Source: Isoetes taiwanensis (lineage: Eukaryota > Streptophyta > Lycopodiopsida > Isoetales > Isoetaceae). Taken from it: a DNA stretch of 64,000 nucleotides. Where the stretch lies: contig JAJEKV010000109.1 of assembly GCA_021234155.1 (NCBI GenBank), forward strand, positions 1,419,193-1,483,192, given 5' to 3'. Both the position numbers and the translations under genes were made by a program. The notes beneath the pieces are model-generated. The model worked only from the letters and a program-made list of their open reading frames with translations. It made no database searches and was not told where the DNA came from. Of this stretch, positions 44,139-54,680 are shown piece after piece. Within the stretch, counting starts at the first letter, position 1. Every line of letters starts with the position of its first letter.

Positions 44139-45587
44139 TCAGTTGTTGGAACTTCCAATCATTCCAGATGGACTTGCTTCATATAGAATAGGCCTCCCAC
44201 ATTCAGAACGCAGATAAACTTCTCTGTAAGCTTCCAATAAAGATGAATGGTCACGGAAGTATTTTTCTTTCTGCCATTCAGCTTCTAGCTTCTGTACGTG
44301 GCGCATTGAGGTACTTAACCAAATACTGCCTCCATTGTCCCTTCCCTTTATGCTGAACAATCATTTCTGGAACAAACACAGATTCAACCTCCTCCAATTC
44401 TGGTTCTGCTTCAACGGGCAACAATTGTGGATTAATTCCTTTGGACGGTCTCAAGTACTTAATGTTGAATGCATTATGTATCTTCCATTGTGGCGGAAGT
44501 TCAAGTCTGTATGCATTACTATTAATCTTCTCGATTATCCGAAATGGACCATAATTCCTTGTCAGCAACTTATGCTTCTTCCTATCAGACTGAGCTCTTC
44601 GCTCCTTAATAACATGCACAAAAACCCAGTCATCTACTTCATATTGTACTTCCCGTCTTCTCCGATTTGCAGCAGCAGCATACTTCTCTTCTATTGAAGA
44701 ATGAACTTCCTCTAATACCTGATCCATGTCCTGTGCCACTTTGTCCGCCTCCATCACACCTTCAGCCACTTTGATGGTGTTGGTGGCAACCGATCTCTAA
44801 CTTCGTTGCTGAATGTGTTGCCATATTGTACGCGAACTGTACCATAGATAGATAATTCTCCCATTCCCTACGTGCTCATGGACATAACACCGCAACATAG
44901 ACAATAATGTTCTATGAGTTACCTCAGTCTGCCCATCTGTTTGGGGATGAAAAGCAGTGGAGAATTGCAACTTTGTTCCAAGACTTGTGAACAGTGCACG
45001 CCAGAACTTACTACAAAACTTTGAATCCCGATCTGATATAATCACCTTGGGGAGTCCATGATTTTTGAACACTTCCTTAAGGAAAAGTGTTGCAGCTGCA
45101 GATGCTTTCAGGGACTTCTTACAAGGAATGAATATGGCATACTTGCTAAAGCTATCCACAACAGTCTAGACTTGATCATTGCCTTGGACATGGCATGGAA
45201 ACAAAATCCATAATCACATGTTGGAAAGGTTTTTCAGGCACTTACAATGCCATGAGCAACCCAGGAGTCTTGGCCTGTGAATCTTTTGTCTTCTGACAGG
45301 TTACACATCTTTCTACAAATGTGATCACATCACTCCTGAGTGAATCCCAATAAAAGTGTCTAGTTACCATCAAGAGTATTAAATATACCTCTATGCCCTG
45401 TCGTTGGAACTTCATGGCATTCTTTCAACACAATATCATGAAAGTTCTTCGTTACGCACAAACAATCATTGTGAAACAAGTATCCCCTTCGAATGTAGTG
45501 ATTGTCAACTACTCTGCTTTGACTTTCATTGAGCAGCGACATTATTTCGCTAAACTCTGAATCATTCCGGATGAGAAGAGGCAACAA
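44139..45587 (-). pseudogene. gypsy-3: integrase with chromodomain (partial Ty3/gypsy pol)
   Basis: Minus-strand order: an RNase H/integrase linker with HH zinc region (VLKECHEVPTTGHRGIFNTL, to 45360), the core MDSFSKYAIFIPCKKS, VIISDRDSKFCSKFWRAL (Asp) and FHPQTDGQTEVTHRTLLSML (Glu), then the GPFRIIEKINSNAYRLELPP region. A chromodomain follows (VPEMIVQHKG, WRQYLVKYLNAP, EAEWQKEKYF), ending at about 44139. The sequence differs clearly from gypsy-1. Frame changes occur near 45160-45360, 44770-44800 and 44280-44360. The element is cut at its RNase H side by the hAT segment at about 45588. Confidence 0.85.
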
Positions 45588-46884
45588 CTAATAAATCTTG
45601 CAAAGCAATTAGATGCAATCTCTAGTGCAAGGCAGTATAGGAAGGAATCAGCTATAGCAGCAGCTGGCGTTGGCATTGGTCCTGAAGAACATGGAGATTA
45701 TAGTAGCCTCCCGCCCATGGATGATTGTAGTGGTGCCCGTACTAGTGCCATTCGTTCCTTTTTTCCACCAAAGCCGAAGAAACAGCAGGACACCAAGAGA
45801 ATCTTAGATCCCAAGAAAAAAGAAGAGGTGGATCGAGCTATTTCCAGGTGGTTTTACCATGATCATATTGCATTTAATGTAGTTCGTTCATCTTTCTTCA
45901 AGGTCATGATAAACAAAATTGCAAGCTATGGACCCAACTACGAGCCTCCAACCTATGATGAACTTCGCACAAAGAATTTAATTCGAGAGAAGGAAGGTTT
46001 GGAAGGCCTTCTTGGGGACATTCGCTTGGAATGGAAGAAATGGGGAGTATCCTTGATTTTTGATGGTTGGACGGATAGGAGGGGGTGCCATATTCATGGT
46101 GCGATGGCCTATTGTAGAGGTAAGGCATACTTTCTAATATCTCATGATCTTGGAAAAGAAGAAAAGAGTGGAGCAAATCTTCTAAGAGTGTGGAAAGACA
46201 GCATTGACTTTGTTGGTCCTAAAAATGTGGTTCAAATAGTGTCCTAAAAATGTGGTTCAAATAGTGTCTGATAGTGAGAATGCAAATAGAAATGCGGGAA
46301 CCAACGTTAAGGTTTCTACACATGAAGAGAGAAGAGCAATTAGGGATCAACTCCATCATTTTCGCAATAAGAGGGGTCGATTTGGGACACATGATTCTCA
46401 AGTTGACAAGTATCTTATCGGTTCTGCTCTTTGGTGGGAGGATTATGGGTCCGACATAAAAGAATTACAAAGGCTTGCTATAAGAGTACTTAGCCAAGAG
46501 GCCAGTTCATCTCCGGTTGAGCGCCTCTTTAGTGTGTTTGGGCATGTGGCAAGTAAGAGAAGAGTTAGATTGTTACCTTCGAGAACATCCGATCTTGTAT
46601 TTGTAAGTGCTAATCTGAAACTCTTGCAAAGCCACAGGACTATTGAGAAAGAAGTCTACATTGGTTTTGCCAAGAAAGAGAGCATTTCACTTCATGAATT
46701 ATTAGAGAATGTGAATGATGAGGAAGACATGAAAGATGATGAAGAATTTGTTCAATTGGCGGATTATGACATTGAAGGTGAGCCACTTCTGGATGGTAGC
46801 GATGCATACTTAATCCCATCCTACGAAGAATTTGTACCTTCTTCTATTGCAGCTTCACATGGCGACGATTATGGTGCACTTTGA
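45588..46884 (+). pseudogene. hAT transposase with large internal deletion
   Basis: Plus strand. First frame (open from about 45590; ATG at 45717 is internal) has RAISRWFYHDHIAFNVVRSS and the DUF659 region with VSLIFDGWTD (first catalytic Asp) and NVVQIVSD (second Asp). The second frame ends with the hAT C-terminal dimerisation domain: ASSSPVERLFSVFG (Glu), ASKRRVRLLPSRTSDLVFV, then an acidic tail to the stop at 46884. Between them roughly 300 residues expected in the family are missing. A 25-bp tandem duplication (46218-46242 and 46243-46267) shifts the frame. The N-terminal BED zinc finger is absent, so the element cannot be autonomous. Upstream it abuts gypsy-3. Confidence 0.85.
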
Positions 46885-47167
46885 TGGTTTTGGTTTGTTG
46901 TATTTAAATTTCGGCATATAGTAGCAAGTATATTTGAATTTCATTTTTCAATATAACTATATTTTACTAATCCTTTCTTAATCTGAATATACATGCATCT
47001 ATATCTTTTTGAATTTTGCTGAAATTTCCTTTTTTTTTATATATATTTTAAAAAGTTTAAGTATTTTGAAAAATATTCCCGTGTTATTCGTTTCCGTGTT
47101 CTATTGCCGTTTCCGTTTTCTAAAATTTGGGGAGCGGTTGCGTTTCCCATGGCCGTGTTTTGTAATT
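46885..47167 (+). other. 3' flank of the hAT element
   Basis: AT-rich, with several CGTTTCCGTGTT/CCGTTTCCG motifs at 47085-47160 that may be hAT subterminal repeats. No terminal inverted repeat was confirmed. Confidence 0.35.
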
Positions 47168-48845
47168 ATGATATTTACACTTCTGCATCTACATTTCTGC
47201 TAGTAGCTAACCATGCATGTTGCAGAGTATGCTATTGGGCTGGAGCCTTCTAAAGGGTGCTGCATAAATAGCTCTTTCTATTATTTATCCAGCAGGAGGT
47301 AGGTGATGATGGACAAAGGTGTATGAGCCATGAAATAGGAGATGATACTAACGTCTGGAAGCCTTTTGTGAGAAAAATTAGATTTGGTACACTTAGAGAA
47401 TGTAGTTAATACACATATCCACAACTCTGGTATACTCTTAATCGAATGCTCGTGGAGAGGAAAAGAGAACAATTTATTCTGCAGATTTATTATTCTTCAA
47501 TGTAACAACATACTCTTGGACTGGAATTCGATGCTCATGTTCCAGATTTTGGTCTTGCTAAGTCGCTCCTTAGCACAAGGGAGAAGTAGTTCATGTCTCT
47601 AAACATGTTGCCAACCATGGAAGCATTTTGATGGCAATAAGTGCAGCAAGGAAAGTTTCCAGGTAATATTTTGTTCTACAACATATTGTTACATTGATTG
47701 CACAATGAGATAATTATACCCCAAGTCAACTTATAGGCTAGGAATTGTGCCATGCACGACAGACTCCAAACACAATCACATTTGTCCATTTATTCTTTGC
47801 TCTAGATTCATTCGGGATCAGGCCAGATTATGGGATGTGCAACAAGATTTGTAGAATCTCCTTGGATTGTTAGCAGCAGAGCTGTGCAATCTTCAGTTCA
47901 TGGCACAACGATTGAATAGATGGATAAGCTCCCTTGATGAATTGTTTTGCGCAGGTGTTTGTTTTTTAGCCTCCCAGAGGTATAACTCAAGTATTGTGCA
48001 GTTATTACAAATGTCAGGAGCATTTAGCAGAAACCTAGAACAATGGCATCGAATGCAAGAGGCAGTCAACAGTCCACGCCTGGTGTATATCTGATTTAGT
48101 TTCTTGAATGCTTTATCTTCCTTCGATTCAACCAACCGAAAACAAACATGACACATGCAGCGAAATAAGCGACGTAGGCCAAATGCCACGCCCTTCTTAC
48201 AAATAACAGAGAATTTGATAGACATAAATTGACAGATGTTGTCAAAGCACAAGATACAACAAGGTCATATCCATATGCTTTATAAAGAAAAACTCTACCT
48301 CTTGCTGGTGTGTTTCGATAAGTTCAAGCTGGCACTCCAAGCCATGTTGTGATTCTACCACCTTTGCAACTTCATTCTACACAATAATGTGAAACTTTGT
48401 CATCATGCCACATAAACAGCTAAAGTGGACGCACCTATGAATTTGAACCATGGCTAATGCATCCTTGGAGATTTAGTCAACTGGCTTCAGTTGTTGTGCA
48501 TGGCCATTTTACACATGGGCCTAGAAACGATGGTGTCTTCAGCAGAGCTATGGCATTTGTGCCACATAAGCTCGAATCTCAGCCATTGTGCAGACAGTTT
48601 CATGAACCACTTGAAGCTAAGGGAAGAGAGAGAGAAGTCAGCAGTTTGAGCTCCATCATAAGTTCTGTTCCAGGAGAAGAGTTGTGTATATTTATGAAAC
48701 TGAACTAAACAAATAACTTTGTACTAAAGATTAGCTGGTACAACTCATTATTGTGATCAGGGCCGTCTACTTTAACTCCCTGTTATGGAGGACTCTTATC
48801 ATCACATTCTAGCTTCTTACTTCAAGAAAACAAACAGCCCAACAT
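47168..48845 (+). pseudogene. receptor-like-kinase relic, tandem copy 1
   Basis: Copy 1 of a tandem duplication (offset 1,677 bp at its start). Fragments read as a plant receptor-kinase domain: NNILLD from about 47499, then PDFGLAKS in another frame from about 47535 (GATTTTGGTCTTGC), with STREK-like sequence after it. A 60-bp block containing the YLNHDSDG segment of copy 2 is missing. Downstream parts (47867-48094, 48457-48708) are open but unrecognised. It differs from the Helitron-associated kinase relics (DFG intact, different flanks). Confidence 0.5.
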
Positions 48846-50522
48846 GGATATTTACACTTTCGTATCTACATTTCTGCTAGTAGCTAACTGTGCATGTTGC
48901 AGAGTATGCTATTGGGCTGGAGCCTTCTAAAGGGTGCTGCATAAATAGCTCTTTCTATTATTTATCCAGCAGGAGGTAGGTGATGATGGACAGAGGTATA
49001 TGAACCATGAAATAGCAGATGATACTAATGTCTGGAAGCCTTTAGAGAATGTAGTTAATGCACATATCCACGACTCTGTCTGGTATAGTCTTGAAGATTG
49101 CAAAAAATCGAATGCTCGTGGAGAGGAAAAGAGAACAATTTATTCTGCACATTTATTATTCTTCACACTGCCTTATATGGTCTGCTATCTAAACCATGAT
49201 TCCGATGGTGAAATCATGTACAGGTATTGAAATGTAACAACATACTCTTGGACTGGAATTCGATGTTCATGTTCCAGATTTTGGTCTTGCAAAGTCAGTC
49301 CTTAGCACAAGGGAGAAGCAGTTCATGTCTCTAAACACGTTGCCAACCATGGAAGCATTTTGATGGCAATTAATGCGGCAAGGATGGTTTTCACGTAAAA
49401 TTTTGTTCTACAACATATTGTTACATTGATTGCACAATGAGATAATTATACCCCAAGTCAACTTATATGTTAGGAATTGTGACATGCATGACAGACTCCA
49501 AACACGATCACATTTGTCCGTTTATTGTTTGCAATCTTCCAGTTCATGGCACAACCATTGAATAGATGGATAAGCTCTTTTGATGATTTGTTTTGCGCAG
49601 GTGTTTGTTTCTTAGCCTCCCAGAGGTATAACTCAAGTATTGTGCAGTTATTATAAATGTCCAGGAATGCTAAGATGAATGCTCTGTTTAGCATATGAAT
49701 ATTGTGCAACTATTACAAAATCACAGATGCTTTACTGTTTTTTTCTACTTACGCATTGAATTAGTCATTAAACATTTATTCAGCCAACCTAGATGCTTTA
49801 CAAAGACAAATTATATTGTTCTAAACTCTACCTCTTGCTGGCATGTTTGGATAAGTTCAAGGTGACGCTCCAAGCCATGCTGTGATTCTACTACCTTTGT
49901 AACTTCACTCTGCACAACAATGCGGAACTTTGTCATCATGCCACATAAATGGCTAATGTGGACGCAGTCTTATCACAACTTTCTTTAAGTCTATATTCCT
50001 CTATTTCTTTAGTCTCTTGTGCCTTACTATGCACGGAGCTTTCTAGTTCTAGTTCATCATGCTTCATAGCACCTAGAACTCTTTTAACCACAATAGCTCT
50101 CTCGACTGCTTGGTCTAATCTAGGAGAATTTTCTATTTGTAACCGTTGCCATACTTCAAATGGGAATCCATTAATATACCATTCAATAATGTCTTCTTCA
50201 TGTGGTCTAGGTTGCATTTCTGCAACTATGTTTTGAATTCTGAAAGCAAACTCTCGAGGATGTTCTCCTTCCTCAATTTTTATTGTATGGCTAATGCATC
50301 CTTGGAGATTTAGTTTTACAACTGGCTTCAGTTGTTGTGCATGGCCATTTTACACATAGGCCTAGAAACGATGGTGTTTTCAGCAGGTATTGCATTTGTA
50401 CCAGGTAAGTTCGAATGTCAGCCATTGTAAGAAAATTGCAGACAGTTTCATAAACCACTTGAAGCTAAGGGAAGAGAGGGAGAAGTCAGCATTTTGAGTT
50501 CCATCATAAGTTCTGTTCCAGG
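48846..50522 (+). pseudogene. receptor-like-kinase relic, tandem copy 2
   Basis: Copy 2. Open frame 49000-49230 includes LPYMVCYLNHDSDGEIMYRY, which fits the LxYLHHDxxPxIVHRD region before the catalytic loop. NNILLD and PDFGLAKSVLSTREK follow in other frames (49235-49315). Interrupted by a gag fragment at 49967-50285. Stops and frame changes throughout. Confidence 0.5.
49967..50285 (-). pseudogene. retrotransposon gag fragment inserted in copy 2
   Basis: Minus-strand frame: PHEEDIIEWYINGFPFEVWQ, then RLDQAVERAIVVKRVLGAM, as in the capsid/Retrotrans_gag domain (compare VSWYVDGFPVRVK of gypsy-2). It replaces 15-20 bp present in copy 1 between TGGACGCA and TGGCTAATGCATCC. No LTRs are attached. 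Confidence 0.75.
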
Positions 50523-50957
50523 CTATGTTTCTTGCCATCCTCGGACTAATTAAAACTCAGGTTTTCTTTCACAATAGATTTGAAGTAACTAAAAGTGGTA
50601 CAAATACAATCTAGTTGCAAGTACTAACCTCAAGCTTTAACAGCACATTCCGATTACTAATAATTCTTCGATCCCATTCTCCAAGTGCCCTAATCTGTCA
50701 ACTTGGAAAGGAGACGACTACACCAAGTTTGTTCGCCGTTTGCTTTCCTCATTGTTTCGGCCGTTTGGTTTCCTCATTGTACCGATAAATCAACGGCTCA
50801 AAATAACCTAACAAAACTCAACCTGCAAGATCGTGCACTAATTATTTACCAATATACCATTATAGTTTTCAACAATTCCCAAAAAAGCCACCAGTATTTT
50901 AAGAATTACCAAAAATCCATTGGGAGGTGTTCGCCAAATTCTTTAATTCCTACACAA
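50523..50957. other. unassigned stretch
   Basis: No gene recognised between the kinase relic and the Helitron terminus. Confidence 0.4.
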
Positions 50958-50988
50958 GTAGTTATGGTGCCCGGCGTTGCCGGGCTTT
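50958..50988 (-). mobile_element. Helitron 3' terminus (minus orientation)
   Basis: Read on the minus strand: GCCCGGC-AAC-GCCGGGC, a perfect 7-bp stem with a 3-nt loop, followed by ACCATAACTAC. A hairpin 10-12 nt before a CTRR end is the hallmark of Helitron 3' ends. Here the last base is C where CTAG is expected. The Helitron body would extend to higher coordinates. The same terminus occurs inverted at 63696-63723. Confidence 0.75.
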
Positions 50989-52341
50989 AGTAACAATTTG
51001 AAGAGGAGAAGAGGCAGTTGTTTCATCATTGGCTAAAAAATACATGTAGCTTGGAGATGGCAAAGGTAATATGTGTTAAGTCTTCATTTATTAAGTTTTG
51101 GTTGTTATTACACGATCATTGATCATTGGATGTTGTAAAGTGTGATATGATGATTCTGTTGTAAATTTGAATGTTCTCATTTTGTATGCACAGTTTGCAT
51201 CCTCACAACATAGATTTTAAGGCATGATGCACAAACAGTTATTACAATAGCAATTTGCAAAAGGGTATCTTTACTACCTAAACACATGCAGTTGTCCTAT
51301 TACATCTTCTAGTCTTTGTGTGTCTTACAATTATGTTGTGAGACGAATAAAACCATAATGCACATCCATGTATCTATGGCAAAGGAGTAAATAATTGCAC
51401 ATGAACGTTGATATGCTCAAAATGGTGTGTATTAAGTAATATATGTTATTAGCTCCCAATAGGAGCAACCTATCCTCATTCTGTGGTCATTTCACAAAAT
51501 TATGGAAATACCAACCTGAAGATGGTGAATTTAATAAACTATTCCATAGTGAGGTATTTCACTTGTAGTCTTTCATGAAACATATACTTCTAGAAATGAA
51601 TCGATGGTTGGCTCAAAAGATCGGGTTAGCATATCTGAGTTCGCTGCATGCAACACATTTAGCTGAGCAAAGAACACTCTTGACAGATAGATGTCTATCT
51701 GCAAAGGCAGCAAGCAAGTCATCAAGAAAAAGCCCATTGAATATTCGCCAAAATTTCTCATCCGTCACCTTCCGGTGAATTGAGTTGGGTGTCATCAAGA
51801 TTTGGCTTGCCTTCAGTGTCACTTAATTGCATGGAATTACTTCCTATTTCCCAATAATGCAGGAATATGTACAGATATTTGTGGTGAACCACAGATCAAG
51901 AAACCCAATGAACTGGATTCTTTAATAATTTCACTTAACACAGACCTCAACTTCCTTTTAGTTGAGTTGTATGAATTTTAGTTGAGTTGTATGAAGAGCA
52001 TTCTCATTCTTCATTTGCATTAAAGATGGGAAGGCAAGTTCATAACTTATCTCAACTTCTACACAAAAGACTAATAGCTACGCAATAAGGCAGCAAGCAA
52101 CTGTTGAACTGCTGAAATATTGAGATAACAATTCCACATTTTATACAGATTTTGATGGGAGCTGTATCTGCAAACTGCAAGCTGGACACTGGGGCAGACC
52201 TGCAGTCGTGATATTTGAACTTTGAAATCATCGAACATAAGCGGCAAGCACCAATTTCTAGTATTAAAATGTGGTATTAATACCATTAAAACTCAAATAG
52301 AGAGGAAATAATACTGCACAAATGCACACAACGATGAAATG
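50989..52341. other. AT-rich sequence without recognised gene
   Basis: Short open frames on both strands but no domain. It is Helitron interior if the terminus at 50958 belongs to an element extending right. Confidence 0.35.
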
Positions 52342-52485
52342 TTATTTTCCTTTTTGCATGGAAACAGTGCCTTTCTCTCCTCTTTTCTCTCTTGCAGATG
52401 CTCTATCAACAGCCTCCATCATGGCCGCACTTGCTTTCCAGATATCCTGAATTCGCTCTTCCGTCACAGAGGTAATGTCATAAAC
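52342..52485 (-). CDS. putative terminal exon of an unidentified gene or captured gene
   Basis: Minus strand: an acceptor GGACTCAG precedes 52485. The exon reads VYDITSVTEERIQDIWKASA, then AMMEAVDRASAREKRGEKG, and ends with TAA at 52344-52342. The 47 codons are stop-free, alpha-helical in character and charged, with more G/C at third positions than surrounding DNA. I do not recognise the family. It lies between the two Helitron termini, so a captured host exon is a reasonable reading. Upstream exons were not found with confidence; an open minus frame around 53200-53350 (AFEKFDPAFTRYRFRTNLL) might belong. Confidence 0.35.
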   Translation of the reverse strand, partial: VYDITSVTEERIQDIWKASAAMMEAVDRASAREKRGEKGTVSMQKGK

Positions 52486-53625
52486 CTGAGTCCATAAGAT
52501 AAAATCTTCCACTGGTTCTTTTCTAATTGTTTATTGCCATTCTCAGGGATAAAGCTTACTTAGAGCTTGCTAGAAGCTAAAGTACGAGAAAAAACATATT
52601 TGATCACAATTACATTGAATGAATGAACAACTTTTAAAAGAACATTAAGAAGATGTTACCTGAGCTCACTTGAATGAAATGCAAATGGTGAAACTTGTTA
52701 TGATCTGGAATGTAGCCATGATTACAATCAGACCCATATCTGGAATATGGTGAAGGTTTTCCAATACAACAGATTAAAGAAGAGAAATGCAATGAACTAC
52801 AATTTATGGACTTGTAAGAAAGTTCATAAACCACCTCATTGAAATCTCGGTGTGAAGGGCCTAATCAAAGAACGTGGGTGACATTAAAAAAAATGGAATT
52901 TGTTATGCCTTGAATGCGCGGTGGGCCGCATGATGGTCTCGCAGAGTCGATCAATGTCTAGAATATGGTGAAGGTTTTAACACAACGAACTCTAGTGCTA
53001 TGGACACTACCGATAACAAAGTTGATGTAAATACCTTCTCTTGTTGAAGGTCGCTTTGGTTCATTGCACCTCAAATGACTCCAAGAAGCACTTATCAACC
53101 AAGACGTAGTAATAGTCATTCCAAGGAGAAAGAAACGATGTCGATCATTTAAGAAACTTAAGCATCAACGTGTTTTGTCACTTTCACCCCTCTTAAAGTT
53201 GCATACATGTCAATTTTGGCAAGCAAGTTTGTCCTAAATCGATATCTCGTGAAGGCCGGGTCAAATTTTTCAAATGCTTTTGTTTCTTCCGCCAATATGT
53301 GTATGCTTCAGTTTATCTACCTCTGTAAAACTTTACTCAAATGGAATAAGTTGTCGCAGCAAGAATGGAAGAGCGGCAGCTCCATTATTGCACTGCAGAT
53401 CATGATGCTCCTTCTCACTTGCAAATTCATCTCTTTAATCCTTTTTGCCTCCGGGAAAATGGCGAAAAGCAAGACCATAGAATCGACATTGTATGCCCTC
53501 TCCGTAAACTCTTAAAATATTCCAATGCTAAAACAACTCATAGCTGTTCCTCATTGAATGAAGAATATGCAGGAATGAAAATCAAAGCTGCAAGCCACTG
53601 TTTGTGGCAAGTATTCAAGGACTTG
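52486..53625. other. unassigned; possible coding traces on the minus strand
   Basis: Around 53180-53330 the minus strand reads as a charged open segment ending at a stop near 53176, possibly an exon. Nothing firm. Confidence 0.25.
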
Positions 53626-54039
53626 TCAAATGAAGCCCTTCATTCTGTACACAGAAACAAAGTTGATCACTTTGGAAGAATTTGCTAAGTTACAAAAATG
53701 ACCATTCTTGAAATTCAAACCAATGTCACTAATATTGAGGTACCCCAAGGCTAGAGGTTTAGGAGGAAGACCTAGATCAATATAATCAAGATCTGCAATT
53801 AGGTTAACCAAACTTTTGGATTTATCCAAATTCATTAATCTTGCAGCTATGAACTTGAAATACCTCTTTAAAACAACATCCTGCAGGAATGAAAATATGG
53901 ACAATGCATTTCTCAAGATAAATTGAATTGAGAAACTTAGAGTAATGGCCAAGACTTCTACTGCTTCATCTTCAACGTGACTATGTGCAAGAAACTGGCA
54001 TGTTGTACCAGTCACGATCCACATCATTGCACAAAGCAA
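53626..54039 (-). pseudogene. RNase-H-like relic (possible LINE or host RNase H domain)
   Basis: A 137-codon frame with GTTCQFLAHSHVEDEAVEVL and AITLSFSIQF followed by a hydrophobic helical stretch. The EAEALAxxxGL-type helix of plant non-LTR RNase H (RVT_3) is the closest pattern I can offer, and the match is weak. The full catalytic D-E-D-D set is not visible. Confidence 0.3.
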
Positions 54040-54237
54040 AGCATTTTTGTGTATAAAGCCAATGGAATCTTTGAAGAAGCCTTGCCTAAGTGTTGCTTGA
54101 ATTTACATCTAAGGTTCTCAAAGATGTGCAAGAAAGCCAAATACTAAGTAAGTCCAAGCATTCAACTGGCCATAACAAAATTTGTTGCAGCTGTAAAAAA
54201 CCAAGTTCAACAGCGCGTACCTGGTGGTTTGAGCCAT

Positions 54238-54680
54238 TCATGCTAAGCATTTGGAAAATGTATGCCTAGCAATATTTGTGGATCGTCCAATGATCTTCCC
54301 AATACATGTTCTTGCACAGACAATAGAGCTTTCATTTAGGAGCTATGGCCATATTTCTACCCAACTGTAAAACTGTGGCAGCAAATACATTGATTGATTT
54401 GGCACTCTTTTGGCCCATTTATGCTAAGAATTTGGAAAATGGACGCCTAGCATCAATTGTGGAGCTTCTAGTCACCTTTCCGATGGATGTTCTTGCGCAG
54501 AAAATGGAGCTTTCATTTAGGAGCTATGGCCATATTTCTGACTGTAAAACTGTGGCAGCAAAGATATTGCCTAATTTGGCACTGTTCTGGCCCATTTATG
54601 CTAGGAAGTTGGAAAATGGACGCCACCTTCCAGTGACCTTTCTGACGGATGTCCTTGCGCATAAAACAGAGCTTCAAGCA
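54238..54680 (+). repeat. tandem repeat of about 180 bp, 2.5 copies
   Basis: Units begin near 54238, 54418 and 54597 with (C/T)ATGCTAAGAATTTGGAAAATG-like sequence. They contain TTTCATTTAGGAGCTATGGC and GTAAAACTGTGGCAGCAAA. Copies 1 and 2 are full and copy 3 is partial and shortened. Open frame 54345-54794 crosses them in frame, but repeats rather than selection may explain it. Confidence 0.8.

Noticed and set aside
47168-50522. Same family as the Helitron-associated kinase relics
   Set aside because: Motifs (DFG kept, NNILLD, YLNHDSDG) and flanks differ, so they are treated as unrelated.
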